From a virus, in IMG/VR virus record IMGVR_UViG_3300012950_000533, positions 1 through 25,022 of that record: 25,022 nucleotides of DNA. One strand, given 5' to 3'. Below the pieces are notes generated by a model, which was not told the DNA's origin, did no database searches, and saw only the letters and a list, made by a program, of their open reading frames with translations. The translations under genes and the position numbers were made by a program. The number at the start of each line of letters is the position of its first letter. Positions within the stretch are counted from its first letter, which is position 1. This document shows, piece by piece, positions 6,785 through 14,139 of the stretch.

Positions 6785-7698
6785 TTTTCGTCTCCTGTAA
6801 ACCATAGTCGGTTCATTTTCTTTTTTGTCAATATATGGGAAGGTCTTTCTAGTTTATTGCCAGAGGCAATAAAATCGGAATAACGCTCCCAACTGTCTAT
6901 GCCGTGATACCACGGCAATTCTTTTACCTTAGCTTTCTCTATTATAGCAGATCCAAACACTTTGTCAAGTGTAAAATGACGTGCAGACCATCTTTCTTCA
7001 ATTGGCAGCTTCTTAGTCGGATATTTGCCATCGGTTAAATCTTCTCCAGTCTGGCCGGGCACATAGATTCCAGTGCCTGTGGCGCGAACGTCTCTTCTGA
7101 ATCTTTTGAAATCTTCTGCATCAAAAGTGAAACCTAAGTATAGCCCATCCTTGACCGTTTGTCCATTAAAACTTAAGAAAAATCTGTCAAATTTAGTTAT
7201 ATCGGCTTTGTAAGGCCTCAACACAGAAGGATCGTATACACCATATGGGAATGCAGCATAATATTTTTCGGGCACGACCCATTTACTTATTTGCTTCGTA
7301 GTATAATAAGCAGACAGAGCCCCATAAAGAACACCCCAGCTAAGGCTATCTCTTCTAAACCTATCGTTAGGGTGAACTGGTACATAGAAGATAGGAACCT
7401 CCTTTTTGTGCTCTTTGGGGTTCACCGCGAATTTGCGACTAACATACGCAGGATCTTCTGCATAGTCACCTATCCTATATTTAACTAGTGGTTGAATATC
7501 CTTATTGCACACAATCCAGATTGTCTCGCAGCCGGCGTACACGCACTCAGCTACGGCCCTTTCGACTGCAACATAATCCTTGTCAATAGGCATCATACAG
7601 TCTGGCCACTCAAAACCAAAATCCAAAGGTTGGCCAGAAAGGGGTACTATCCCCGCCATGTGTGCATGTTGCTTATGTTCGGGCGGAGCCTCTATCAA
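6781..7698 (-). CDS. Nucleotidyltransferase-like protein (GT-A fold, putative)
   Basis: 305 residues. The N-terminal third (AGIVPLSGQPLDFG at 15-28, CMMPIDKDYVAVERAV at 34-49, CVYAGCETIWIVCN at 52-65) follows the layout of nucleotide-sugar nucleotidyltransferases: a beta strand and nucleotide loop, an 'xxPI' turn, a long helix, then the 'AG...IWIV' strand. The canonical GxGTR and PK signatures are missing, so this is a divergent relative whose NTP and acceptor I cannot name. It overlaps the preceding unknown gene by four bases (ATGA) and the lipoprotein gene by four, so the three are coupled. Possible role in modifying a sugar or nucleotide. Confidence in the gene is high, in the family moderate. 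Confidence 0.7.
   Translation of the reverse strand: MIEAPPEHKQHAHMAGIVPLSGQPLDFGFEWPDCMMPIDKDYVAVERAVAECVYAGCETIWIVCNKDIQPLVKYRIGDYAEDPAYVSRKFAVNPKEHKKEVPIFYVPVHPNDRFRRDSLSWGVLYGALSAYYTTKQISKWVVPEKYYAAFPYGVYDPSVLRPYKADITKFDRFFLSFNGQTVKDGLYLGFTFDAEDFKRFRRDVRATGTGIYVPGQTGEDLTDGKYPTKKLPIEERWSARHFTLDKVFGSAIIEKAKVKELPWYHGIDSWERYSDFIASGNKLERPSHILTKKKMNRLWFTGDEK
6941..6968 (-). promoter_or_regulatory. Internal promoter-like sequence, TTGACA-16-TATAAT
   Basis: Both hexamers are perfect (TTGACA at 6968-6963, TATAAT at 6946-6941), the spacer is 16 bases and the -10 is extended (TGC). It lies inside the nucleotidyltransferase-like gene and points at the small lipoprotein and the terminator, predicting a transcript of about 300 bases. 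Confidence 0.6.
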
Positions 7699-8522
7699 GA
7701 GTCCTCCAAGTGTGCTACAAAAAGCGGATTTTGTGAAAAATTCTTTTCGGGAAAATCTCCCATTTCTTTATCCAGCATGTACTCAATCATTTCAGACTCT
7801 GAGTATGTATGCGGCATAATTCTTCTCTTTTCTCGGTAAGCAGACTCCAAATGAATCTCCTTATAATTTGCACTCTTTCGAGTCTCTGATACTTTGTTTT
7901 TTATACAGCCACGCAAACCTTCTTGTCGTAATATACTTTCCACCTCCATGCGCATCATAGTTTCGGAAAACAAAAAGTTGTCTAGAAGATCGCTGTTCAT
8001 ATATGATATGGCGCAAATATCTTTGTTTCTAGGGTTCTCTACTCGCCCAGTATTGCAGAAATATATTTTCTTTATGAGACTGCCGCTATCCCTGTATTTT
8101 TCACAATCAATTTCTTTTATTTCGTGAGGCTGAATTGAGCGAACGTCAATCCAGTCCATGATTTCGTACAGCCTGCCTTCTTCTACAACAGGGGGGAGCC
8201 CTTCGACACCACGATCATCAAATAGGAAAATTTTATTGCACTCAATATCTATAGGCTTGTACGATACTTCTGTGGTGACCTTAAGGCCTTCTTCGGTTAT
8301 CTTGACGCTGGATATATTGTCGTAAAATGGTATCTGCGCGGACAACCCAAGCAGAAAAGAAAGCGCATTCCAGTCGTGAAGGCTGTCTCCAGAATTCGCA
8401 AACTGGTGTGGCGCTGAAGATTTGTACCCAACAACAGGAAGGGAGTGGTGATATGCAAACAAGTACGCTGGTAGTGTGGAACCTAAAACAATCTTATCCC
8501 ACTTGTACGTGTGGCCTTTCAC
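7695..8522 (-). CDS. Unknown protein with Rossmann-like N-terminus
   Basis: 275 residues, GTG start at 8522 overlapping the previous stop (TAGTG). The ribosome site GAGGAGGA is supplied by the Glu codons ending the upstream lipoprotein. The first 35 residues (KIVLGSTLPAYLFAYHHSLPVVGY) look like a beta-alpha-beta dinucleotide fold opening, with GSTLPA where FAD/NAD enzymes have GxGxxG. A later RIMPHTYSESE segment and alternating strands fit a flavoenzyme of the UDP-galactopyranose mutase type only loosely. I do not assign an activity. Translational coupling to the nucleotidyltransferase-like gene suggests the two proteins work on one substrate. Confidence 0.6.
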   Translation of the reverse strand: MKGHTYKWDKIVLGSTLPAYLFAYHHSLPVVGYKSSAPHQFANSGDSLHDWNALSFLLGLSAQIPFYDNISSVKITEEGLKVTTEVSYKPIDIECNKIFLFDDRGVEGLPPVVEEGRLYEIMDWIDVRSIQPHEIKEIDCEKYRDSGSLIKKIYFCNTGRVENPRNKDICAISYMNSDLLDNFLFSETMMRMEVESILRQEGLRGCIKNKVSETRKSANYKEIHLESAYREKRRIMPHTYSESEMIEYMLDKEMGDFPEKNFSQNPLFVAHLEDS

Positions 8523-8701
8523 TATTCCTCCTCTTCGTCTGCCTCCGGTAAATCATCGAGGTCTTCATCATCCAGTATCTCAGAAACTTCTTGTATTGCT
8601 CTTTCGCGCTGTTCGCGCTCAAGTTGATCCTGTTTTTCCTGCTTCCTAGCGGTTGCGCAAGATACTAGCAACATTGACAATATTACGGTTATGAATCTCA
8701 T
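8522..8701 (-). CDS. Small acidic lipoprotein
   Basis: 59 residues if begun at the ATG at 8701; the frame runs up to 8782, but that part overlaps the GroES-like gene and lacks a signal-like start. Residues 1-15 are a lipoprotein signal (hydrophobic core, lipobox LVSC with Cys15). The rest is a charged helix (KQEKQDQLEREQRERAI) ending in a run of Asp and Glu. It has only a weak ribosome site, and its start codon lies inside a 12-bp hairpin (8683-8709). It ends by overlapping the next gene by one base. Function unknown. Confidence 0.7.
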   Translation of the reverse strand: MRFITVILSMLLVSCATARKQEKQDQLEREQRERAIQEVSEILDDEDLDDLPEADEEEE

Positions 8702-8709
8702 AACCGTAA
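8683..8709 (-). promoter_or_regulatory. Hairpin over the lipoprotein start codon
   Basis: Perfect 12-bp inverted repeat (TTACGGTTATGA / TCATAACCGTAA) with a 3-base loop. On the mRNA the AUG at 8701-8699 is in the stem. There is no T-run, so it is not a terminator. The stop codon of the GroES-like gene (8717-8715) lies six bases before the stem, so a terminating ribosome could open it. Confidence 0.65.
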
Positions 8710-8714
8710 ATAGA

Positions 8715-9008
8715 TTATCGATCCCTGTAAAGCACTCCGAGAACATAATTTTCAAGTACAACTTGAAACTGTTCTTTGGCATGTGAAATATCCAACAGCA
8801 TATTCGATGGCACTAAAATTGTATCACCAATACTCACTGTCAGAGTGCAGTCATCAGCCTTTTCCAAGACTCGGGCCACGACATGATCATCTTTCCTTTG
8901 ATAAGTATCTGGAAGGACAAACGATGGTGATGGTGACGCTTGTTCGGGAGTGTTTTCAGACTCTACCGGCTGAACTAGTATATGTCTATTTTTTGGTCTT
9001 AAGTACAT
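8715..9008 (-). CDS. GroES-like co-chaperonin
   Basis: 97 residues, the size of GroES/Cpn10. The order of conserved elements fits: NRHILVQPVESE near the N-terminus (GroES 'DRVLVKPLE'), a flexible loop (residues 18-30) where GroES has its mobile loop, FVLPDTYQRK, VVARVLEKADD, SIGDTILVPSNMLLDI, and a final LENYVLGVL (GroES 'ESDILAVL'). It would form a heptameric lid for host GroEL, as T4 gp31 does, to help fold a phage protein such as the capsid. No GroEL gene is visible. ATG at 9008 with GAGGAAAA upstream, nine bases after the RNR stop. Confidence 0.8.
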   Translation of the reverse strand: MYLRPKNRHILVQPVESENTPEQASPSPSFVLPDTYQRKDDHVVARVLEKADDCTLTVSIGDTILVPSNMLLDISHAKEQFQVVLENYVLGVLYRDR

Positions 9009-9016
9009 CTTTTCCT

Positions 9017-10993
9017 CTATATTGTACAGGTGTCATTAGTGCAGAATTTGGTACCAGTACCCTCTTCTACATCTTCGATCTTCACAATAGGTGTAATGTT
9101 GGCCGACAGGGCCTCATATTCCTCTTTTGTGATGGGCTCATAGGGCGCTTGCTTATAGCCAGTATCATTATACTTCAAAAACGACACGGCTTTAAGTCTT
9201 GTTTCATACATTTCAAGCGCAGACTTAAGATGGGCCGCCTCAATCTCGTTAAAAGTAACTGTTATTGAAACAGAGTTGTCTGCCCAATAATGCTGGTACT
9301 GTGCCGCGATTTCAAGTTGTTCCCACATTGATACGTCTTTCTTGCTCTTGACGTAGTATGGCTCACGAACTGGAAACTCCACACAAGTTGTGTTTGGAGA
9401 GTATTCATCAGGCTCAGTTTTGTAGCCGGCAGCAATCAAAAATGGTATTAGTTTTGAGCTATTAGAAAATCTGATTCTGCGAATATAATATTCACTCTCT
9501 GGAAAATGTATTCCCGGGGTAGAACCATTGAGAAGAGATACAGTACCACTTGGCTTGATACTGGTCATCCTAACAGAGCGAGGTATGCACATCCAGTCAG
9601 AATATTCTGCATCTAGGTTCTGCACATGTTCATAAGCCTTGTCACACCAGTTAAACATTTCACGCTTACCGTGCTTCGCAAATGCCTGAACGACCCCAGA
9701 TTGAGAGAGGCCGATGCGGCGGTTCTTGAGCATGATTGCGTTTGTCTCTGGCCAGTGCGTATTCACTAGAGTCACCGTCTTGCCATATAAATAAGCAATC
9801 TTGAGTGTTCGCAAGTAATCTTCATACGAATCATGCTTTGCGGGGTATGTCTCCACTAGGCAGCACAACTCCGCGTCTTCCAATTGCTGTTCGACGCAGG
9901 GGTTGAAACCCATAATTTTAGCATCGTCGTGGCGCTCTGGGTCTTTGAACCTGCCCTTTGTGCGTGCATTCTCTAGCCAGATATAGCCCGGTTCGCCGTT
10001 CTTTTGTGATTGCTCTGCGTGCCATGTATAGTCCATTCCGACCAAAGCTTCAAAAGAATTGTTTGAGCCCCAGCGGCGTTCATAAAGAGCCTCTTCGTCG
10101 TTCTTCATGGTCAAATAACTCATGTCGTTGTACTTGCCCATTGCCAGAGCAGCGGAACGACGAACATTCCCCGCCACAACACAACGGCCAATGTAATTTT
10201 CGGTATCTACGATGTCCACAGAAGTGATAGTTTCGCCGATGCGTGGGCTATATAGTTTTTTAAGGTTGTTGTGAAGTTCAATCAGTGGCTCGGCACCAGA
10301 AGACGTTCCTCCAAAGCCCTTGATTGGAGCACCATAAGGGCGAATCGCACTATAGTCGAAATGGGGTACAGCCGAACCAAAGTAGTATCCATCCAAAAGA
10401 ATTTTCACAGATTCGACCCAGCCCTCTCGGCTGTCAGGGATAGCATAAACCTCGTTAGACCAGTCGGGCTCTTGGACGGTGCAGGTTTCGGCGCCTTGGG
10501 TGTCGAACCCAACGCCGATGCCAACCATCAGAGCGTCCATTATCCATGCAAACAAATAGCCGCCTTTGGTGTTCAGATCTTTCGTAGATCGAAACGCACA
10601 ATTGAAAAGGCCTGCGCCAGTGCGCTCCTTTACAAACTTTGTTCCCATCATCCAGAGGCCTCGGCCCGGTGGTGTCCACTTCAAGTTAAAGAGGCGATCA
10701 TAGGCCTCTTTCGCAGTTCTCTGCGCCTTGGCATCGTTCCATTCCAACCCAAGAGAGGAAACATGTTGTTTCTGAATATCGAACATGCCCTCAATTACTC
10801 GGCGGCAAGTCTGGTGCCATTCCTCAGTGGGAGTATTGTTGCCTGTAGGTTCCTCTTCTTCAAGACGGCGAGAGTATGTACGTTTAAAGGTCACATAACC
10901 TAGGGGGCCCCATGGCACCTCTTTCTCTCTGTAATTATCTATGAACGACTCTGAAAGCCGGAATTTGCGGACACTGATTTCTTTTCCAAACAC
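9017..10993 (-). CDS. nrdJ: Adenosylcobalamin-dependent (class II) ribonucleotide reductase
   Basis: 658 residues, GTG start at 10993 directly after the helicase stop, with AAGGA upstream. It reduces ribonucleotides to deoxyribonucleotides using coenzyme B12 instead of a tyrosyl radical subunit. Key residues match the monomeric triphosphate-type enzyme: Cys132 (FNCAF, redox pair), Cys366 in NPCVE (thiyl radical site) with Glu368 two residues on, Cys377 exactly eleven residues after Cys366 (second redox Cys), the TSIKPSGTVSLLNGSTPGIH finger, and a C-terminal CxxxxC (FCTNDTC) for re-reduction by thioredoxin. No class I or III partner gene is present. Use of B12 means the host must make or import cobalamin. 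Confidence 0.95.
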   Translation of the reverse strand: MFGKEISVRKFRLSESFIDNYREKEVPWGPLGYVTFKRTYSRRLEEEEPTGNNTPTEEWHQTCRRVIEGMFDIQKQHVSSLGLEWNDAKAQRTAKEAYDRLFNLKWTPPGRGLWMMGTKFVKERTGAGLFNCAFRSTKDLNTKGGYLFAWIMDALMVGIGVGFDTQGAETCTVQEPDWSNEVYAIPDSREGWVESVKILLDGYYFGSAVPHFDYSAIRPYGAPIKGFGGTSSGAEPLIELHNNLKKLYSPRIGETITSVDIVDTENYIGRCVVAGNVRRSAALAMGKYNDMSYLTMKNDEEALYERRWGSNNSFEALVGMDYTWHAEQSQKNGEPGYIWLENARTKGRFKDPERHDDAKIMGFNPCVEQQLEDAELCCLVETYPAKHDSYEDYLRTLKIAYLYGKTVTLVNTHWPETNAIMLKNRRIGLSQSGVVQAFAKHGKREMFNWCDKAYEHVQNLDAEYSDWMCIPRSVRMTSIKPSGTVSLLNGSTPGIHFPESEYYIRRIRFSNSSKLIPFLIAAGYKTEPDEYSPNTTCVEFPVREPYYVKSKKDVSMWEQLEIAAQYQHYWADNSVSITVTFNEIEAAHLKSALEMYETRLKAVSFLKYNDTGYKQAPYEPITKEEYEALSANITPIVKIEDVEEGTGTKFCTNDTCTI

Positions 10994-12373
10994 TTATTTT
11001 CCTTCCTTTTGTTGCTTAAATTTTTGGTATCTTTCTTTAAGAGATTCTTTTTGTTGAGCCAAAGATTTTTCAAGTACCCCTGCTGGTGTTTCTCCTGTGC
11101 TCTCAAGCACCTTGATCTTGACCTCAGACGTATCCATGAAGATAGGATATATCAGCCCATCAGGCCCATTCCTGTTTTTGGCTACAAAAACTCTCCCGGT
11201 ATTATTATTTTTGTCTTCAACGGTTCTGGATACAGAGAATATGAAGTCTGCAACAAAGCACTTGTTGAATGCTTCGCTGATGGCCTCCATTGTGATAACT
11301 TCTGCATTGAGTCCAGAACGGTTAGTTTGTGAGGCAGTCCAAACGGGGCAAGTATTCTCTTGCGCGATTGCACGTAGCTCTTCATATATAGATTCCAGAT
11401 CGGTTCTTCGCTCTTTATTATGCACCAAAGGTCGAAGCAAATCCCCATAATCAACTATGATCAGATCGGGCGAAATATCTCTTTTTGCTAGCTTTTCTAG
11501 GTGTGTCTTGATGGTTTTTGTACTCGCAGATTTTGTTGGATATTCTTTAATAATTAAAGATCCTTCGATCTCCTGAACGGACTCATAGATCATTTCTTTC
11601 ATCGACTTGAGATCCGAGAGCGGTATTCCAAACATGCAGCTATCATATCTGCCTGCGATAACCTCTTCAGAAAGTTCCAGAGTATAATGTACGACAGTCA
11701 GGCCGGCCTTGAGAGCGCTAGCGCCCAGATGCACAAGCACCATGCTCTTGCCTGCGCCGGTGGGAGCAATGACAACACCAAGTTCACCCTTGCCCAATCC
11801 GCCCTGACAAATTTCATCAACGCGGTCCCAGCCAGTAGTGATCGGGTTGCGAGACTTAGTTAGGAACCTCTTTTCGAAATCCTTAATATAATCATATCCA
11901 AAATTATTATCACTCCCCAATTTGAGAGCGTCATTGATGACCTTGGAAATCTCATCGAAAGAAGACGATCTGAGAAGCTTTACCGACTCCAGCATCGCCT
12001 CTTTTAGTTTTTGTTTTCTACAGAAATCTAGACTAGTTGACTTAATAAACTCTTCGCCCTCGACATCGGTATTGTAGATGCGAGAGAAGTAATTTCTCAC
12101 CTGAGTCTGGATAGTTTCTGATTCGTCCTCTAACTCTGTGCGGAGTACTGTTGTCATGATCTTGTATGACGGGTGGACTCCATATTTATCTCGATAGGAG
12201 TAAACCTTTCTCACAAAAGCTTGCAGATAGGACAACTCCAAAAAATTAAAGTTCAACACCTCGCCGATTTGATCGGCGAAGGGACGATCCTCTAGAATTA
12301 ATTGACACAGGCCCTCTTGGAAGGATTTGCCATACCTACTAAAGTCTTCTCGCTTGGTAGTAGCGTCACTCAT
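10994..12373 (-). CDS. Replicative DNA helicase (DnaB/gp41-like)
   Basis: 459 residues. The C-terminal RecA-like motor has Walker A at residues 203-210 (APTGAGKS), a DnaB-type ELSEEVIAGR (H1a region), Walker B in LIIVDYGDLL, and the H3/sensor segment WTASQTNRSG. The N-terminal 160 residues are helical and not obviously like bacterial DnaB, as in T4 gp41-type phage helicases. It would unwind the fork as a hexamer on the lagging strand. The C-terminal tail is Lys/Gln-rich. A perfect sigma-70 promoter lies 24 bases upstream of its ATG. No primase domain is visible in it. Confidence 0.93.
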   Translation of the reverse strand: MSDATTKREDFSRYGKSFQEGLCQLILEDRPFADQIGEVLNFNFLELSYLQAFVRKVYSYRDKYGVHPSYKIMTTVLRTELEDESETIQTQVRNYFSRIYNTDVEGEEFIKSTSLDFCRKQKLKEAMLESVKLLRSSSFDEISKVINDALKLGSDNNFGYDYIKDFEKRFLTKSRNPITTGWDRVDEICQGGLGKGELGVVIAPTGAGKSMVLVHLGASALKAGLTVVHYTLELSEEVIAGRYDSCMFGIPLSDLKSMKEMIYESVQEIEGSLIIKEYPTKSASTKTIKTHLEKLAKRDISPDLIIVDYGDLLRPLVHNKERRTDLESIYEELRAIAQENTCPVWTASQTNRSGLNAEVITMEAISEAFNKCFVADFIFSVSRTVEDKNNNTGRVFVAKNRNGPDGLIYPIFMDTSEVKIKVLESTGETPAGVLEKSLAQQKESLKERYQKFKQQKEGK

Positions 12374-12396
12374 TATAATACCCCACAGTTGCTATG

Positions 12397-12425
12397 ATTA
12401 TAGCAGTATTAGTCTCTGTTGTCAA
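12397..12425 (-). promoter_or_regulatory. Perfect sigma-70 promoter before the helicase
   Basis: TTGACA (12425-12420), 17-base spacer, TATAAT (12402-12397), with TGC before the -10. It overlaps the 3' end of the FEN gene and would drive helicase, RNR and GroES-like genes. The spacer begins CAGAG and ends TGC, as in the promoter at 14103-14131. Confidence 0.9.
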
Positions 12426-13371
12426 TCGATATCCTCTTCATTGTCTGAAAAAGATCACTCCAGTCACCTACTCCGAAGCCATCTTCCAACATCATCCTTT
12501 GAATCTGAGTCTTGTTAAAATCACACTCGTTTTCTTCGACGGCGTATCTAATCTGCTCTTTGCCTTGCGGCGAAATCGACGGCGAGTAAAGTTGCATAAT
12601 TTTATAATTCAATTCTACCACCTCTCTACCTTCAAGTATAGAGTCGTGTACCTTCAATTTATTTTCAGCATTCTCGCACATATCCATTAATGCGTCAATA
12701 GATACCGACTCCGGCTCTGACATGATTGGGAAGCGTTTCTTCACAGTACCGAGCCCTACGCCGCGAATGCCCTCCAAGTTATCTGAAGAATCTCCAACGA
12801 CGGCTCGGGCCAATGCAAAATTATTGGGATGAATCCCAAATTCTTCCACAATCCTCTTAGAGTTTAGAATCTGCTTCTGAATTGGCCTAAAGAGTATGGT
12901 ATTTTCATTGCAAACCTGAATAAAATCTTTGTCTGCTGAGACAATCATCTTCTGCCAATCATGAAAAACTGGAGACTTCACTACTTGTGCGATCACATCG
13001 TCAGCTTCAACCAGCGGAAGCATAATCTGAGACACCGGAAGTTCATTCAAGTATTCGACCAAGCGGGTCTGTTGCCAGATCTTATTTGTTATCTCTTCGG
13101 ATTCCGAAAGGTTGCGGATATCACGGTTCAGCCGAATCGGTTTTCGGCCGGCCTTATAGTTTTTGTTCATCTGCTTGCGGCGGTTAGAGCCGCCTTGGCC
13201 ATCCCACGCCACAACCACGTAATCGGGCTTAGATTCGCGGCACAGCTTTTGAAGCGATTGAAGGAAGCCCTTTAGACCTCCGATCGGCTGGCCATTTCTG
13301 GACAGACTCGGGTTAACAATGTAGCTTCTCAACATCATGTTGAGTGCGTCGATAATAATAACTCTTTTCAC
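12409..13371 (-). CDS. FEN-type 5'-3' exonuclease / flap endonuclease
   Basis: 320 residues. The acidic metal-binding motifs of the family are in order: IIIDALN (Asp8), VVVAWDG with the basic NRRKQMNKNYKAGR arch region, VEADDVIAQ, VSADKDF, and VGDSSDNLEGIRGVGLGTVKK, the helix-hairpin-helix DNA-binding turn. T4 RNase H and the N-terminal domain of DNA polymerase I belong here. It would remove RNA primers and trim flaps during lagging-strand synthesis. It overlaps the deaminase stop by four bases (ATGA). The length is normal for a stand-alone phage enzyme. Confidence 0.93.
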   Translation of the reverse strand: MKRVIIIDALNMMLRSYIVNPSLSRNGQPIGGLKGFLQSLQKLCRESKPDYVVVAWDGQGGSNRRKQMNKNYKAGRKPIRLNRDIRNLSESEEITNKIWQQTRLVEYLNELPVSQIMLPLVEADDVIAQVVKSPVFHDWQKMIVSADKDFIQVCNENTILFRPIQKQILNSKRIVEEFGIHPNNFALARAVVGDSSDNLEGIRGVGLGTVKKRFPIMSEPESVSIDALMDMCENAENKLKVHDSILEGREVVELNYKIMQLYSPSISPQGKEQIRYAVEENECDFNKTQIQRMMLEDGFGVGDWSDLFQTMKRISIDNRD

Positions 13372-13763
13372 AGCTTCAAAACTCCAAATGTACCTTTGCC
13401 AGTAGAGTAGAAGACCCTCTTCACTCCAACGTGTCTAAGAACAGATTCGCACATGGCGCACGGCTTAGACATTTTATATTCACCACTTTTCCCAACACGA
13501 ACAACATATATTGTCGAATTGGTTGTTTGTTTGCGGTCAACACCCAGAATACATCCTAGTTCTGCATGGTGCGTGGCGTGACCACAATCTTTGTGCCTAA
13601 ATCTAGCTCCCCATCCCTTGAACTTGTTTTTATTGGCACTAACATTGCGCACGGTGCAGCCCTTTACTAGAACTGCACCGTGACGATATGTATGGGTTGA
13701 CTGCTGTTCAGCGACCCGGCGAGCAAGTTCAAAGAACTTCCTTTTTCGCCCGTGTATCTCCAC
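13368..13763 (-). CDS. Cytidine/deoxycytidylate deaminase-like protein
   Basis: 131 residues with the zinc deaminase signature: HAE at residues 66-68 (His ligand and catalytic Glu) and PCAMC at 101-105 (Cys ligands). The likely reaction is dCMP to dUMP, feeding thymidylate synthesis with dUTPase, though tRNA or nucleoside deaminases share the fold. The N-terminus is basic. GTG start at 13763, one base after the previous gene's stop; there is no good ribosome site, so translation probably depends on coupling. Its end overlaps FEN (ATGA). Confidence 0.85.
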   Translation of the reverse strand: MEIHGRKRKFFELARRVAEQQSTHTYRHGAVLVKGCTVRNVSANKNKFKGWGARFRHKDCGHATHHAELGCILGVDRKQTTNSTIYVVRVGKSGEYKMSKPCAMCESVLRHVGVKRVFYSTGKGTFGVLKL

Positions 13764-13764
13764 T

Positions 13765-14076
13765 CTAACGTCGGGGAGTAGTCGATGGGTGCGGTCGAAG
13801 CTTCCAGTGGCCGGGGATTACGCGACTATTACGGCCGCGACCTTCCACATGAGCCGGAACCCAGATGTATGCATCACTGCTTGCATGGGGATGACGGCCC
13901 TCGCGGCGATGCCAGCGAGCACGACGCTCTCCCGGCGGTACCTCAAAGACCCAGTGATAGTCTACAGTGATTTGAACTGTAGGACGAGTGCTGCGTTCTG
14001 CAACGCTTGGACATGGAGCCGTGCCGGGATGAGCGATAGCCATTGAGCCGGCAAAAATAGTGGCAAGTAGAAACAT
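13765..14076 (-). CDS. GC-rich exported protein with YxWxPxH / PGHW motif
   Basis: 103 residues. Residues 1-15 are a signal peptide (FLLATIFAGSMAIA). The mature part is Arg/His-rich and ends with YIWVPAHVEGRGRNSRVIPGHW, resembling the short YxWxxGxW repeats of bacterial periplasmic proteins. ATG at 14076 has AGGAGG six bases upstream and a perfect promoter before it, so it is well expressed on paper. Its GC-rich composition contrasts with the AT-richer replication genes, suggesting recent acquisition from a host. Function unknown; acts in the periplasm or at the outer envelope. Confidence 0.7.
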   Translation of the reverse strand: MFLLATIFAGSMAIAHPGTAPCPSVAERSTRPTVQITVDYHWVFEVPPGERRARWHRREGRHPHASSDAYIWVPAHVEGRGRNSRVIPGHWKLRPHPSTTPRR

Positions 14077-14102
14077 CAGAAACCTCCTTTGATGTTATAT
14101 TG

Positions 14103-14131
14103 ATTATAGCAAAGATTAGCTCTGCTGTCAA
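14103..14131 (-). promoter_or_regulatory. Perfect sigma-70 promoter before the exported protein
   Basis: TTGACA (14131-14126), 17-base spacer, TATAAT (14108-14103), extended -10 TGC. It sits in the short gap after the 399-residue gene and would drive the exported protein, deaminase and FEN. Confidence 0.9.
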
Positions 14132-14139
14132 GGGTTAAT

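Noticed and set aside
8783-9268. 161-codon open frame on the plus strand
   Set aside because: Antisense to the GroES-like and RNR genes; all supported genes are on the minus strand.
10271-10903. 210-codon open frame on the plus strand
   Set aside because: It lies wholly antisense to the well-conserved RNR gene and its product has no recognisable domain.
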